Source of the DNA: CAVRUD01 sp963849635
Lineage (GTDB): Bacteria; Chloroflexota; Chloroflexia; Thermomicrobiales; UBA6265
DNA length: 64,000 nt
NCBI GenBank assembly: GCA_963849635.1
Contig: CAWKIA010000017.1
Span: 25,783 to 89,782 of the forward strand
Reading direction: 5' to 3'
The position numbers and the translations under genes were made by a program. This document shows, piece by piece, positions 39,988-49,048 of this stretch (position 1 is the first letter of the stretch; every line of letters starts with the position of its first letter). A model generated the notes under the pieces. The model saw nothing but the letters and a program-made list of their open reading frames with translations. It ran no database searches and was not told the origin of the DNA.

Positions 39988-42306
39988 ATGACCGAGCTAG
40001 TCCCGCCAGTCCTGCAGGCTGAGAAGGTGGCGCCAGTGATCGTCGGTAGCGATGGACCCGGGGCGAACGGCGGCGCGCCGAACCCCGGTGGCATCCTGGC
40101 GCGTGAGGAACGGCGCGCCGCCGACGCGGTACGGACCGCCCTGGACAGCCTGGGGCTCGATCTGGGTAATCGGCCGCTGGAGTTGCGCCCGATCCCGTTC
40201 GAGGGCACCTGGGGCGTCGCCACGATGGTCGCCCGGATGGTGGCCAGCGACGCGGTCCAGAAGGAACTGGAGTCCAGCGGCGCCCTCGCCGACCTCTCCA
40301 AGAAGGACGCCAAGCGCCTGGTGAACGAGGCGGTCGGACCCAAGGCGGTCGAGATCGCCGAGGGGATCGCCGCCGCGATTCTGGCGATGCCGGACCACGG
40401 CTTCGCCGCGGTCGAGGCGGTCAACGGCTACGTCAACATCTCCTTCGACGCCGGCCAGATGGCCGCCCGCCTGCTGGATCAGGTGGCGCGGGAGGGGGCG
40501 GACTACGGCAAGGGCGCGCCCAAGGCCCAGCGGGTGATGGTCGAGCATTCCCAGCCGAACACCCATAAGGCCTTCCACGTCGGCCACTTACGGAATTCCA
40601 GTCTGGGGATCGCGGTCAGTAACATCATGAGCGCGGCTGGATACCCGGTGCTGCAATCGACCTACCCTGGCGATGTCGGCAAGCACGTCATCCAGTGCCT
40701 GTGGTGCTACGAGAGCTTCTACCGGGGCCAGGAACCGGACGACGCAGCTGCGAAGGGGCGCTGGCTGGGGCGGATCTATTCCGAGTCCGAGGCGCGGCTG
40801 CGCTATCGGGCCGATGTGGTCGCCCACCTGCTGCTCCTCTCGACCGAGGACCAGGGGTTCATCCTGGCGATCGACCGGCTGCTGAAGAGTCTGGTGCGCC
40901 AGAACGTGCAGGGGGGCGATATCGCCTACCTGCTGGGCGTTCTCACCCGGGCGCAGGAGCTCAAGCCGGATCAGCTCTGGGAAGACGACGTGGTGCCAAA
41001 ATTCTGGCCGATCGTGGGCGATTTTCTGCGGGAGGCGGTCGAGCACCCGAAGGTCTATGTCCCGGTCGAGGGCCAGCCGGAGCCGACGACGACCGCCGAG
41101 GAGCGGCTTAATACCTGGCAGGAGCTGGCTGCCCACATGGGACCGGAGGCTCCGGCGGGCGATTGGTGGACGGCGAGTACCGCCTGGCCGGAGCAGATGA
41201 AGGAGACCTGGCGGCGCTGGGAAGAGCGGGAGCCGTCCTTCGTCGCGCTGTGGAAGGAGACGCGGGAGTGGAGCCTGGCCGACTTCCGCTGGATCTTCGC
41301 TGAGCTTGGCGCGACGTTCGACGTCTGGTTCTTTGAGAGCGAGATGGAGGAGCCAGGCCGGGCGATCGTGCGGGAGCTGCTGGAGCGCGGGATCGCCGAG
41401 ATTGGCGAGGGCGGCGTGCCAGTCGTCAAGATCGATGAAAAGCTGGGCCTGGAGCAGGAGACCTACCACACGTTCCCGATTTTACGGTCTGACGGTACGA
41501 CGCTCTACTCGACTAAGGATCTGGCCCTGACCAAGATCAAGTTCGAGCAGTACGGCGTCGACCGCGCCTTCTGGGTGGTTGATGTGCGCCAGTCGCTCTA
41601 CTTCCAGCAGGTCTTCAAGGTGCTGGAGCTGTGGGGCTTCGACCAGGTGCGGGACGCTCACCACATCCCGTACGAGTTCGTGGCGCTGCCGGAGGGGACG
41701 ATCTCCTCGCGCAAGGGCAACGCGCCGCTGTACGAGGATTTCCGCGACGCGATCCTGGCCCGGGCGCGGGAGATCATCGAGGCGAAGAACCCGGAGATGT
41801 CCGAGGAGCGCAAGGCCGAGGTCGCCCGGCAGGTCGGCCTGGGCGCGGCCAAGTACGCGATGCTGGCCCGGGACAACAACAAGGTGGTGGTCTTCGACCT
41901 GGACGAAGCCCTCTCCTTTGATGGCCACTCGGCGCCGTACATCCAGTACGCGCACGCGCGGGCGTGCCGGATTCTTGATAAAGACGGGCAGGCGGGCAGG
42001 CGGGGCGGCGGGAAGGACGACGATTCTCTTCCCACATCGTTCGCTCCGGAGGAACTGAGCCTGCTCCAGCAGATTGCGGAGTTCCCGGAGGAGATCGAGC
42101 GGGCGGCGGAGGAGTACCGGCCGCTGCTGATCACGAACTACGTCTACGAGCTGGCGAAGCGGTTCAACGACTTCTACCACGCCTGCCCGGTGCTGACGGC
42201 GGAGGAGCCGACGCGCTCGTCGCGGCTACGGCTGGTCGATGGGACGCGGCAGACGCTGGCGAACGGGCTGGCGCTGCTGGGGATCGCGGCACCGGCGGAG
42301 ATGTAA
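39988..42306 (+). CDS. argS: Arginyl-tRNA synthetase
   Basis: 772 residues, a long form (usual 550-650). The class I HIGH motif is HVGHLRNSSLG at about residue 197 and the KMSKS-equivalent is TISSRKGNAPL at about 570. The N-terminal tRNA-binding domain reads VNEAVGPKAVEIAEGIAAAI and the anticodon-binding helical domain ends ALLGIAAPAEM. The enzyme charges tRNA-Arg with arginine. An insertion of about 20 residues (KDGQAGRRGGGKDDDSL, 41980-42030) before the anticodon domain is encoded by the same GACGGGCAGGCGGG repeat word seen between cox genes. The gene is otherwise intact. Confidence 0.95.
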   Translation: MTELVPPVLQAEKVAPVIVGSDGPGANGGAPNPGGILAREERRAADAVRTALDSLGLDLGNRPLELRPIPFEGTWGVATMVARMVASDAVQKELESSGALADLSKKDAKRLVNEAVGPKAVEIAEGIAAAILAMPDHGFAAVEAVNGYVNISFDAGQMAARLLDQVAREGADYGKGAPKAQRVMVEHSQPNTHKAFHVGHLRNSSLGIAVSNIMSAAGYPVLQSTYPGDVGKHVIQCLWCYESFYRGQEPDDAAAKGRWLGRIYSESEARLRYRADVVAHLLLLSTEDQGFILAIDRLLKSLVRQNVQGGDIAYLLGVLTRAQELKPDQLWEDDVVPKFWPIVGDFLREAVEHPKVYVPVEGQPEPTTTAEERLNTWQELAAHMGPEAPAGDWWTASTAWPEQMKETWRRWEEREPSFVALWKETREWSLADFRWIFAELGATFDVWFFESEMEEPGRAIVRELLERGIAEIGEGGVPVVKIDEKLGLEQETYHTFPILRSDGTTLYSTKDLALTKIKFEQYGVDRAFWVVDVRQSLYFQQVFKVLELWGFDQVRDAHHIPYEFVALPEGTISSRKGNAPLYEDFRDAILARAREIIEAKNPEMSEERKAEVARQVGLGAAKYAMLARDNNKVVVFDLDEALSFDGHSAPYIQYAHARACRILDKDGQAGRRGGGKDDDSLPTSFAPEELSLLQQIAEFPEEIERAAEEYRPLLITNYVYELAKRFNDFYHACPVLTAEEPTRSSRLRLVDGTRQTLANGLALLGIAAPAEM

Positions 42307-42345
42307 GGAACGTAGGAGGACCTCACCCCCTACCCCCTCTCCACC

Positions 42346-42459
42346 CTAGCCCACTGCGGTGGAGAGGGGCCGTTGCAGAGCTGAGCGGCCAGGCGACCCC
42401 TCCCAGGGGTCGATGATCACTACGCCGGCACCCGCACAGTGCCTGATGTTGCGGGTCAT
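42346..42459 (-). pseudogene. VapC toxin remnant: start codon fused to C-terminus
   Basis: The frame starts at ATG 42459, overlapping the antitoxin stop as VapC genes do, and reads MTRNIRHCAGAGVVIIDPWE. That is the last strand and tail of a PIN toxin (pattern l.TRN..hF...gv.vidPW). The roughly 110 residues that should lie between are gone, so a clean internal deletion joined the first codon to the tail. Confidence 0.65.
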
Positions 42460-42698
42460 GAGGCGGAGCCCTCCCTCATCGGGCTGGGGTCGCGCTCCAG
42501 GTCGAGTTCGCTCAGGTCAGGGCCGCGCAGGAGGTAGTCGGTGAGCGTTTCATGCTCGCCCGTCAGGCGTCGGTATTCAGCCTCGGGAAGGACAACGACG
42601 GCCTGACCGCGGTGGCGGATCCGTTGCGGCCCCTCGGTCAGGGCGCGGGTCATGACCTCATTGAGCTTGGTTTCGGCTTCGGCCAACTTCCAGTCCAT
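42456..42698 (-). CDS. Orphan Phd/YefM-type antitoxin
   Basis: 80 residues. WKLAEAETKLNEVMTRALTE and GPQRIRHRGQAVVVLPEAEY are the Phd/YefM N-terminal fold; TLTDYLLRGPDLSELDLERD is the toxin-binding tail, the form usually paired with VapC-type PIN toxins. Its toxin has been deleted (remnant at 42346). It could still act as a repressor or protect against related toxins. The start has GGGGAGCGCAG before it. Confidence 0.8.
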   Translation of the reverse strand: MDWKLAEAETKLNEVMTRALTEGPQRIRHRGQAVVVLPEAEYRRLTGEHETLTDYLLRGPDLSELDLERDPSPMREGSAS

Positions 42699-42841
42699 GG
42701 GCTGCGCTCCCCTGTTGCACGCTGGGTTGCCTGTCTCTCGCAGGCTATCACGGGGTGGGCTGTTCGGGTGCTCGACGCGGCTGCTCGACGCGGCTGCAAG
42801 GATTGGTGTTCGATGTTCGGAAGAACAGGAACGGCGGAACT

Positions 42842-43336
42842 GTGAAGCGCATATTGCTCACCGGGATGTCCGGGGTGGGGAAGTCGGCGGTGATCGCGGC
42901 GCTGGCGGCGCGGGGGTACCGGGCCGTCGATACCGATTACGGCGGGTACTCCGAGTTGGTGAGCGTGCCCGCCGACGAGCCGACCGGGCTGGAGCCGGGG
43001 CAGGATTGGGTCTGGCGGGAGGATCGTATCCAGGAGTTGCTCGACGCCGATGACGCCGAGGTGCTCTTTCTGAGCGGGACTTCGCCGAACCAGGGAACGT
43101 TCTACCCCCAGTTCGACCAGATCATCCTGCTCAGTGCGCCCGCCGAGGTGATCGTCGAACGCCTGGCGACCAGGACGAACAACCCGTATGGGAAGCGGCC
43201 GGAAGAGGTCGCGCGGGTGCTGGATGGGATCGAGACCGTCGAGCCGCTGTTGCGGCAGGGCGCGGGGCACGAGATCGATACCAGCGCGCCGCTCGATCGG
43301 GTGGTGGAGCAGGTGCTCAGGATCGCCGGCGAATGA
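42842..43336 (+). CDS. P-loop kinase-like protein (shikimate/adenylate kinase fold)
   Basis: 164 residues, GTG start at 42842. Walker A is LLTGMSGVGKSAVIAAL at residues 5-20. DTDYGGYSELV provides the acidic pair often used for Mg or substrate, LFLSGTSPNQGTFYPQFDQI follows, and a lid-type Arg region RLATRTNNPYGKRPEEV leads to the C-terminal helix. The size and order match small kinases of the AAA_17/shikimate kinase group that phosphorylate a small molecule or antibiotic. A decayed partial copy of its 3' end lies at 47985. Confidence 0.82.
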   Translation: MKRILLTGMSGVGKSAVIAALAARGYRAVDTDYGGYSELVSVPADEPTGLEPGQDWVWREDRIQELLDADDAEVLFLSGTSPNQGTFYPQFDQIILLSAPAEVIVERLATRTNNPYGKRPEEVARVLDGIETVEPLLRQGAGHEIDTSAPLDRVVEQVLRIAGE

Positions 43337-43660
43337 TGGCGATGTGCACCCTTTACCGAGTCGAGCGGTGCTGCGATTGCAACCGTTGCAGCTCGGGCAG
43401 CGCCTTGAGGTCCTTGGCGCGCTGCTGGGATCGCTTCGACGTGACCATCGGCGCCTACGCGGGCGTAAAGGGAGGGCTCCTGATCGCGACAGCGGCCTAG
43501 GTCATCGACGAGGTTCTTGGCGGTGGCGCACTCGACGACCGATTCGTCCCTGGGAGCGATCTCGATTCCAAATGGGCGCCATTCATCTCAGTAGGTTGAC
43601 GAGACTGGCCAGTCTTGGGAAGATGGCAGCGTAAACCGCTGCTTTGGACCGATGTGAGCT
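43337..43660. other. Intergenic stretch, possible gene scraps
   Basis: Short plus-strand pieces such as DVTIGAYAGVKGGLLIATA (ending at 43500) look protein-like but no gene can be built. GAAGATGGCAGCG near 43620 is the only purine-rich leader before GTG 43661. No clear promoter. Confidence 0.3.
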
Positions 43661-46138
43661 GTGTCTTCTCCGCCGACTTCCGCCCGTCCACATCTGGCGG
43701 CAGTTCCCCCGGCGCCAATCTGGGCCCGGGACGAATCGTCGCGCCTTCCGATACCTTTTTCCTCTCTGATCGGCCGCGAGCAGGAGGCCGCGGAGCTCGG
43801 CGCGCTCCTGGCTGATCCCGCTGTCCGACTCCTGACGCTCACCGGTCCAGGCGGAGTCGGCAAGACCCGCCTCGCCATTCGCGTGGCCTCCGACCTCGGG
43901 GGGAGAAACCGCTTTGCGGATGGAGTCGCCTTTGTCGATCTCTCTGCCGTTCGTGATCCTGACCAGGTTGCCACAGCGATCAGCCAGATGCTGAGCGTGC
44001 GCGGAGTCGGCCAGGAACCGGCCGAGTCCGCGCTCAGAACCTTCCTGCGCGGGAAGGACGTGCTGTTCGTCCTCGACAACTTCGAACAGGTGCTGCCGGC
44101 TGCTCCGATTGTCGCGTCGCTGCTCGGCGCCTGTCCGCAGCTGACGGTTCTCGTCACAAGCAGGGAGCGCCTCTACCTTGACGGCGAGCGGGTTGTACCC
44201 CTGGCGCCCCTTCCTGTGCCAGCAGCGGATGAGATGCCCAAAAGCGCTGCGACCGCCGCTGCCGTGCGGCTCTTCGTCGATCGCGCACGATCCATCGATC
44301 CGTCCTTTCGTCTCTCCGAGGACGCCACGCCGGTGGTCGGAGAAATCTGCCGCCTGCTGGATGGGTTGCCACTGGCGATCGAGCTCGCGGCCCCGCGAGT
44401 TCGTCATATGCCGCTCGCCACGCTGCGCGACCGGCTGCAACAGCGGTTGGCGTTGCTCACCGGCGGCTCAATGGATCGGCCCAGCCGGCAGAAGACGATG
44501 CGCGACGCCATCGCCTGGAGCTACGACCTGCTGAACCCAGACGTGCAGGCCCACTTCCGCCGCCTCTCGGTCTTTGTCGGCGGCTTCACGTTGGAGGCCG
44601 CCGAGCGAGTGACCGAGGGGGCGGAGGGGGCGGCGGAGAGACGGGAAGACGGGAAGACGGGAAGGCGGAAGGAGCATGCGAGCGCCGAGCGCCGAGCGCC
44701 GAACGTCGATTCCGCGCCGCTCGTGCTCGATGGCCTGGCCGCGTTGATCGAGGCCAGTTTGCTGCGGCACGAGACCGGCCCGGACGGTCCAGCGCGGTAT
44801 CGGATGCTGGAGACGATCCACGAGTTCGCCGGCGAACAGCTGGCAGCCGCTGGTGAGGGCGACTCGGCCCGGCGGGCGCACGCGGCGTATTACCTGAGCC
44901 TCGCCGAGCGGTACGAGTTCGCAACACTGCTTCCTGAAAATGAGCTGGTGATGGATCTGCTCGAGGCAGAACACGCCGATCTGCGGGTCGCCCTCTCCTG
45001 GTTGGACGCGACCGGGGATTTCGACCAGTTCTTCCGGTTGGTCACCGGTTTGAGCCGCTTCTGGTCCGGTCAGGGCTACTACCAGGAAGGCCAGACGTGG
45101 CTCGAACGCGCGTTGGCGAACTCGGGAGCCGCGACGGCACCTGGTCGGGGGAAAGCGCTTGTCCGCCTTGGCATGATCGAACTGTTCCTCGGGGCCCTCC
45201 CAGAGGCCGAAGGGCATCTGACGGCGGGACTGGCCGCTTGCCGGGCAGAGGGGCACGCCGTCGATTCAACCAGCGCCCTGAACGGACTCGGCGCCCTGGC
45301 CTCACTCCGGGGTGACCGCGCGCGCAGCATCGCACTCCATGAGGAAGGTCTCGCCACCGCCCTGACGGTGCCGGATCGCCGGATGGCCGGGATCATAGCG
45401 GCCTGGGTGCTGGGGAATCTGGCCGTGGTTGACCGGGCCAACGGTGACCTGGAGCGCGCCGCCGATCGACTCGAGGACGCGCTCCGCCGGATACGTGAGG
45501 TGGGGGGGCACGCTGCGGAAATCATGACCGTTGGCGACCTTGGCGATCTCGCGCGCGATCGAGGAGACCAAGCGCACGCGTTCGGCTTGTATCGCGAGGC
45601 GTTGCTCCTGGTCCGCCGCTACCCCGGCACGCGCGATGTCACGGATGTGATCGAAGCCGTGGGCATAGCCTCAGCCGCAATCGGACAAGCGAAGCGCGCG
45701 GCCAGACTCCTAGGCTTTGCCGAAGCACAACGCGAGCGGATAGGACTTCGTCTCCGGATAGTTGAGAACCAGGTGGCATTCGAGCAAGCGGTTGCCGCAA
45801 CCCGCGCCACCCTGGCGGAACCAGGGTTCGCGATGGCCTGGAACGCGGGTCGGAAGCTCCGGCCGGCAGAGGCGGTCGCTGAGGCGATCGCAACGAGCGA
45901 AACGCACGCTGCCTCGCCCGTCACCGTCCTCACCCCACGTGAAATGGAGATTCTCCGCCTGCTTGCGGCCGGGCAGGCAAACCCCGCCATCGCACAGGCG
46001 CTCTTCATCAGCACCCGTACCGTCGAGAATCACGTCGCCCACGTCCTGGCCAAGCTCGGCGTCACGACGCGAGCCGACGCGGTCGAGACCGCTGTCGCGG
46101 CCGGTCTGGTCCAGCCGGCGCCCAAACCATCCGCCTGA
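43661..46138 (+). CDS. STAND ATPase / LuxR-type transcriptional regulator
   Basis: 825 residues, GTG start at 43661. Walker A GPGGVGKT at residues 63-69, Walker B-like DVLFVLDNFEQVL, GLPLAIELAAPRVRHMPLAT, then TPR-like helices and a C-terminal LuxR HTH (LTPREMEILRLLAAGQANPA, STRTVENHVAHVLAKLGV). Unlike 15996 it has no N-terminal excisionase-type HTH. An insert near residue 325 (AERREDGKTGRRKEHASAER) is encoded by the GACGGGAAG repeat and lies between two helices of the arm domain without breaking the frame. It probably activates neighbouring genes in response to an unknown ligand. Confidence 0.9.
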   Translation: MSSPPTSARPHLAAVPPAPIWARDESSRLPIPFSSLIGREQEAAELGALLADPAVRLLTLTGPGGVGKTRLAIRVASDLGGRNRFADGVAFVDLSAVRDPDQVATAISQMLSVRGVGQEPAESALRTFLRGKDVLFVLDNFEQVLPAAPIVASLLGACPQLTVLVTSRERLYLDGERVVPLAPLPVPAADEMPKSAATAAAVRLFVDRARSIDPSFRLSEDATPVVGEICRLLDGLPLAIELAAPRVRHMPLATLRDRLQQRLALLTGGSMDRPSRQKTMRDAIAWSYDLLNPDVQAHFRRLSVFVGGFTLEAAERVTEGAEGAAERREDGKTGRRKEHASAERRAPNVDSAPLVLDGLAALIEASLLRHETGPDGPARYRMLETIHEFAGEQLAAAGEGDSARRAHAAYYLSLAERYEFATLLPENELVMDLLEAEHADLRVALSWLDATGDFDQFFRLVTGLSRFWSGQGYYQEGQTWLERALANSGAATAPGRGKALVRLGMIELFLGALPEAEGHLTAGLAACRAEGHAVDSTSALNGLGALASLRGDRARSIALHEEGLATALTVPDRRMAGIIAAWVLGNLAVVDRANGDLERAADRLEDALRRIREVGGHAAEIMTVGDLGDLARDRGDQAHAFGLYREALLLVRRYPGTRDVTDVIEAVGIASAAIGQAKRAARLLGFAEAQRERIGLRLRIVENQVAFEQAVAATRATLAEPGFAMAWNAGRKLRPAEAVAEAIATSETHAASPVTVLTPREMEILRLLAAGQANPAIAQALFISTRTVENHVAHVLAKLGVTTRADAVETAVAAGLVQPAPKPSA

Positions 46139-46409
46139 CCACGGGGCAGACCGACACCGCGTCCATTAATCCCTGGGCGATCCACCATGCTCCCGCGGTA
46201 CCTAATGGAGCGGAATGAGTAGTCCCTGGACAAAATTTGAGTGGTGCCCCGGATTGCGACCCACGCGACCTGCCATTATCGTCATGTCCACGGATGACAC
46301 CGATAACGGGCCGAGGAGGACCGCCCGTTGACCGCGTGGGGTATGTGGGTACCAGGTCATGGTGCCTCTGGGGCCATGCCGGGCACCCTCGGGTACGAAG
46401 GGGGCAAGG

Positions 46410-47677
46410 ATGGACGGGAACCGGTTCGACGACATGTCGCGGAAGCTGGCGGCCGGGGTCTCCCGGCGCGCGGCGGTCAAGGCGGCAGCGGCGGCGCTGC
46501 TCGGGGCGATCGGCGTGCGCAGGGTGGCCGGGGCCCAGGTCACGCAGGCAACTTGCGGCAACGTCGTTTGCGCCAGCAATCCGGGCATCTGCAAGCCCGG
46601 CTGCGTCTGCTGCGCCTTCAGTAACGGCAACTCCCGCTGCATGCCGCCGGGCAACTGCTCCGGCACAGTCGTCGGCCCGGGAGCGACCACGACCACACCG
46701 CCACCCCGACAACCACGACCACGGCTGCACCGACCACCACGACCACAACCACCGCCGCGCCGACGTCTACGACCACCACGACAACGGTCGCGCCGACCAG
46801 CACAACCACCACGACTCAGCAGCCGACACCGACCACCACGACCAGTACGACCACTCAGGTGCCAACAACGACTACCACGACCACCACGACGACCGCCTCA
46901 CCGACGACGACGACGGTCGCTCCGACGACCACGACGACCACGCCTGCTCCCGGGATCGTCGTCTGTTCGCCCACCCTGTCCTGCCCTGGGGGGCAGGAGT
47001 GTTGTGGCAGCCAGTGCTACGACCCCGCCACCGGCCTCCTGTGCCGTTCAACGTGCTTCTCGTTATTTTGGGGGGACACCCTTCCCGTCATTGGAACGTG
47101 TGGACCGGGTCCGAACTACACGCTCATTCCCGACCGCCCTCGCACGGATCTGTCGCCGTGTGTTGAAGGAACCTGTCAGGATGATCAACTCATCTGCTCA
47201 TTCCCGACGGAATTCCTCGATGGGCAGTGCCGACTTGGGTGTGGCGGCAGCTACTGTCACGACGGCGAGGCCTGCTGCTCCAATTCGATCTGCTGCAACT
47301 TCACGACCCAGCGGTGCAATCCCCTGACGGTGCAATGCGTGGAGGTCTGTCCGGGCGGGAGCGACTATTGCGGCGGCCCCGGGGGCGAGTGCTGCTCTGA
47401 TGAGCAGACCTGCATCGACGGGGTCTGCAAGAACCTTTGCGGGCAAGCCGCCTGCTTCCAGAGTGAAACCTGCTGCGGGTCGTTCTGCTGCGACGGCGCC
47501 ACCGAAGCGTGTGGGCGCACGTGCCTACCGAAAGCGATCTGTACGGGCACCCAGGTTTACCTCCCGTCGATCAACACCTGCTGCGAGCCGGCGTCGGTCT
47601 GCGAGGGCTCCCTTGGTGTTGCGTGTTGTGCGGCCGGCGAGACCTGCCTGGACGGGTTTTGCTTGCGGTTGGAGTAA
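46410..47677 (+). CDS. Cys-rich exported protein with Thr linker, frameshifted in the linker
   Basis: ATG 46410 begins MDGNRFDDMSRKLAAGVSRR, a Tat-like signal of the type found in these exported proteins (SRRAAVKAAAAALLGAIGV, cleavage near GAQVT). A first Cys module follows (CGNVVCASNPGICKPGCVCC). In the Thr/Pro linker the frame must change near 46700; the other frame gives long TTTT runs and continues into about 250 residues with many Cys pairs (CPGGQECCGSQCYDPATG, GEACCSNSICCN, GGECCSDEQTC, CCAAGETCLDGFC). The repeats recall disulfide-rich granulin/WAP-like knots. It is probably an extracellular adhesive or structural protein. A repeat-tract slip or sequencing error could explain the frameshift. 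Confidence 0.72.
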
Positions 47678-47741
47678 CCGCGACCGGAACGGGCACGCGG
47701 GGGGTGTGCTGCCCGACGGGGTCGTGCGTCTGGCGCGGCGA

Positions 47742-47801
47742 CGCGCCCTGACCTTGCTCCTCATTGTGCAGTCGAAGGTCGTTGACCCCGACGTACGGCA
47801 T
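47742..47801 (-). pseudogene. Possible alpha/beta hydrolase N-terminal scrap
   Basis: From ATG 47801 the minus strand reads MPYVGVNDLRLHNEEQGQGA, like the opening strand pair of alpha/beta hydrolases (MPYv.vNg.rLyYEe.GeG). Nothing after it matches. A short decayed fragment at best. Confidence 0.3.
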
Positions 47802-47984
47802 CGTCGCGCCCCGTCCGCAGTCGGTTCTCGTGGCCGATGGCTGCGGAGCATCACGCCGGAGACGGCGGGCGCCGAGCGGCGGTCGGCCCCAAGAGGTGGA
47901 CCCGGTGTGAGCGGGAGCGCCCGTCAGGTTCCCGCTGAGGTTCAATCGGCCACTGCTATTCCCCACCTGACTCCCGGATGCGTT

Positions 47985-48142
47985 GGCGAGATGTGTTCGA
48001 TCACGTCACCCTGCTGAGCGCGCCCGCCAAGGAGACGACTGAGCTGCTGTCGCGGAGAGGCGCGGGGCACGAGATCAATACCAGCGCCCCGCTCGATCGG
48101 GCGGTGGTCAGGGTGCTGGAGATCGCTGGTGTTTCTGGGTAG
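47985..48142 (+). pseudogene. 3' remnant of the P-loop kinase gene
   Basis: The frame gives VFDHVTLLSAPAKETTELLS then RRGAGHEINTSAPLDRAVVR and VLEIAGVSG. It matches the last part of the kinase at 42842 (QFDQIILLSAPAEV, QGAGHEIDTSAPLDRVVEQV). The middle segment with the lid Arg residues is deleted and there is no P-loop. It is a decayed duplicate about 5 kb from the intact gene. Confidence 0.7.
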
Positions 48143-48160
48143 CCGACTGTCAACGGGCGT

Positions 48161-48190
48161 CCGGCCCGCGGCGTGCACGCCGCGGGCCGG
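48161..48190. terminator. Perfect 30-bp GC palindrome
   Basis: CCGGCCCGCGGCG, TGCA centre, then the exact complement. It sits between the kinase remnant and the convergent LPNTG protein gene and can serve as a terminator in both directions. Confidence 0.65.
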
Positions 48191-48220
48191 ATGATGGTTA
48201 CGTGAGATTCGACGGGACGT

Positions 48221-48877
48221 CTAAGAGCGGCGGCGCGCCTGCTGCATCGTCAGGGCCGCGCCCAGGGCGAGCGCGGCGGCCAATGCCGCGAGCGGTGGCA
48301 ACCACCCTGCTGAGGAGGCGTCCATGCTGGCGCCGGACCCGGTGTTGGGCAGAGTCACGACGGACTGGCCGGAACCCGAGTCGTCGTTCTCGTCGCTCGG
48401 TGGCGGCGTCGAGTCGTGGGTGCAGTCGCCATCGGCGGCGCCGCACGACGGTACGACGTAGAAATCGCAGGTGACCGCGCCGCCGGTGCCGAGATTGACC
48501 GGGTAGGCGATGGCGACTGACGGGGAGCTGTTCTGGGAGCAGAAGGTCGCCGTGGCGTCGAGGAAGTCGCCCGGAGGTCCTCCTACGGTGTATGCCCCAG
48601 CGAAGAGGTTGAAGGTGATATTGCCGGCCGCGTCGGCGTTGCCGGAGACCGCGATGCTCCCGGTGTCGGCGTTATAGATGTCGATGTAGCCACCACCGCC
48701 GCTGCCATTGTCGTGGCACGTCGTGTAGTAGTCGCCGTCCGCCGGGATCTCGGCGCAGATCCGGAAGTGAACGGTCAATGTTGCGGTCGGTTGCTGCTGA
48801 GCGGCGGCGCTGGATGCCCCGCCGATCGCCACGAACGCCAGCGCCACGCACACGCCGAGCAGGCTCAATCGGGCCAT
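48221..48877 (-). CDS. Cell-surface protein with LPNTG sorting signal
   Basis: 218 residues from ATG 48877, chosen over 48901 because GGAAGGGGAGACC lies before it. Signal peptide MARLSLLGVCVALAFVAIGG, then a beta-rich domain (TATLTVHFRICAEIPADGDY, ITFNLFAGAYTVGGPPGDFL) like a single collagen-binding B-type fold, a Pro/Ser/Asp linker and VTLPNTGSG. The C-terminus is a hydrophobic stretch (LPPLAALAAALALGAALTM) with a basic end QQARRRS. This is the layout of sortase substrates. No sortase gene is in the window. It should be anchored to the outer wall. Confidence 0.78.
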   Translation of the reverse strand: MARLSLLGVCVALAFVAIGGASSAAAQQQPTATLTVHFRICAEIPADGDYYTTCHDNGSGGGGYIDIYNADTGSIAVSGNADAAGNITFNLFAGAYTVGGPPGDFLDATATFCSQNSSPSVAIAYPVNLGTGGAVTCDFYVVPSCGAADGDCTHDSTPPPSDENDDSGSGQSVVTLPNTGSGASMDASSAGWLPPLAALAAALALGAALTMQQARRRS

Positions 48878-49048
48878 CGATTCGGTCTCCCCTTCCAGCA
48901 TCCCAGTGTTCGGTGGCCCCGATACCGTTCGGGGCGTCGAATCTGAAGACGAGCGACCGGGGTGAACCGTTTCGTCGACGCTCGCGCCTCAAACTCAGAG
49001 GCGGATCGACCGAGACGCCGGCACCATCTGGACCAGACGACTCCCTGG

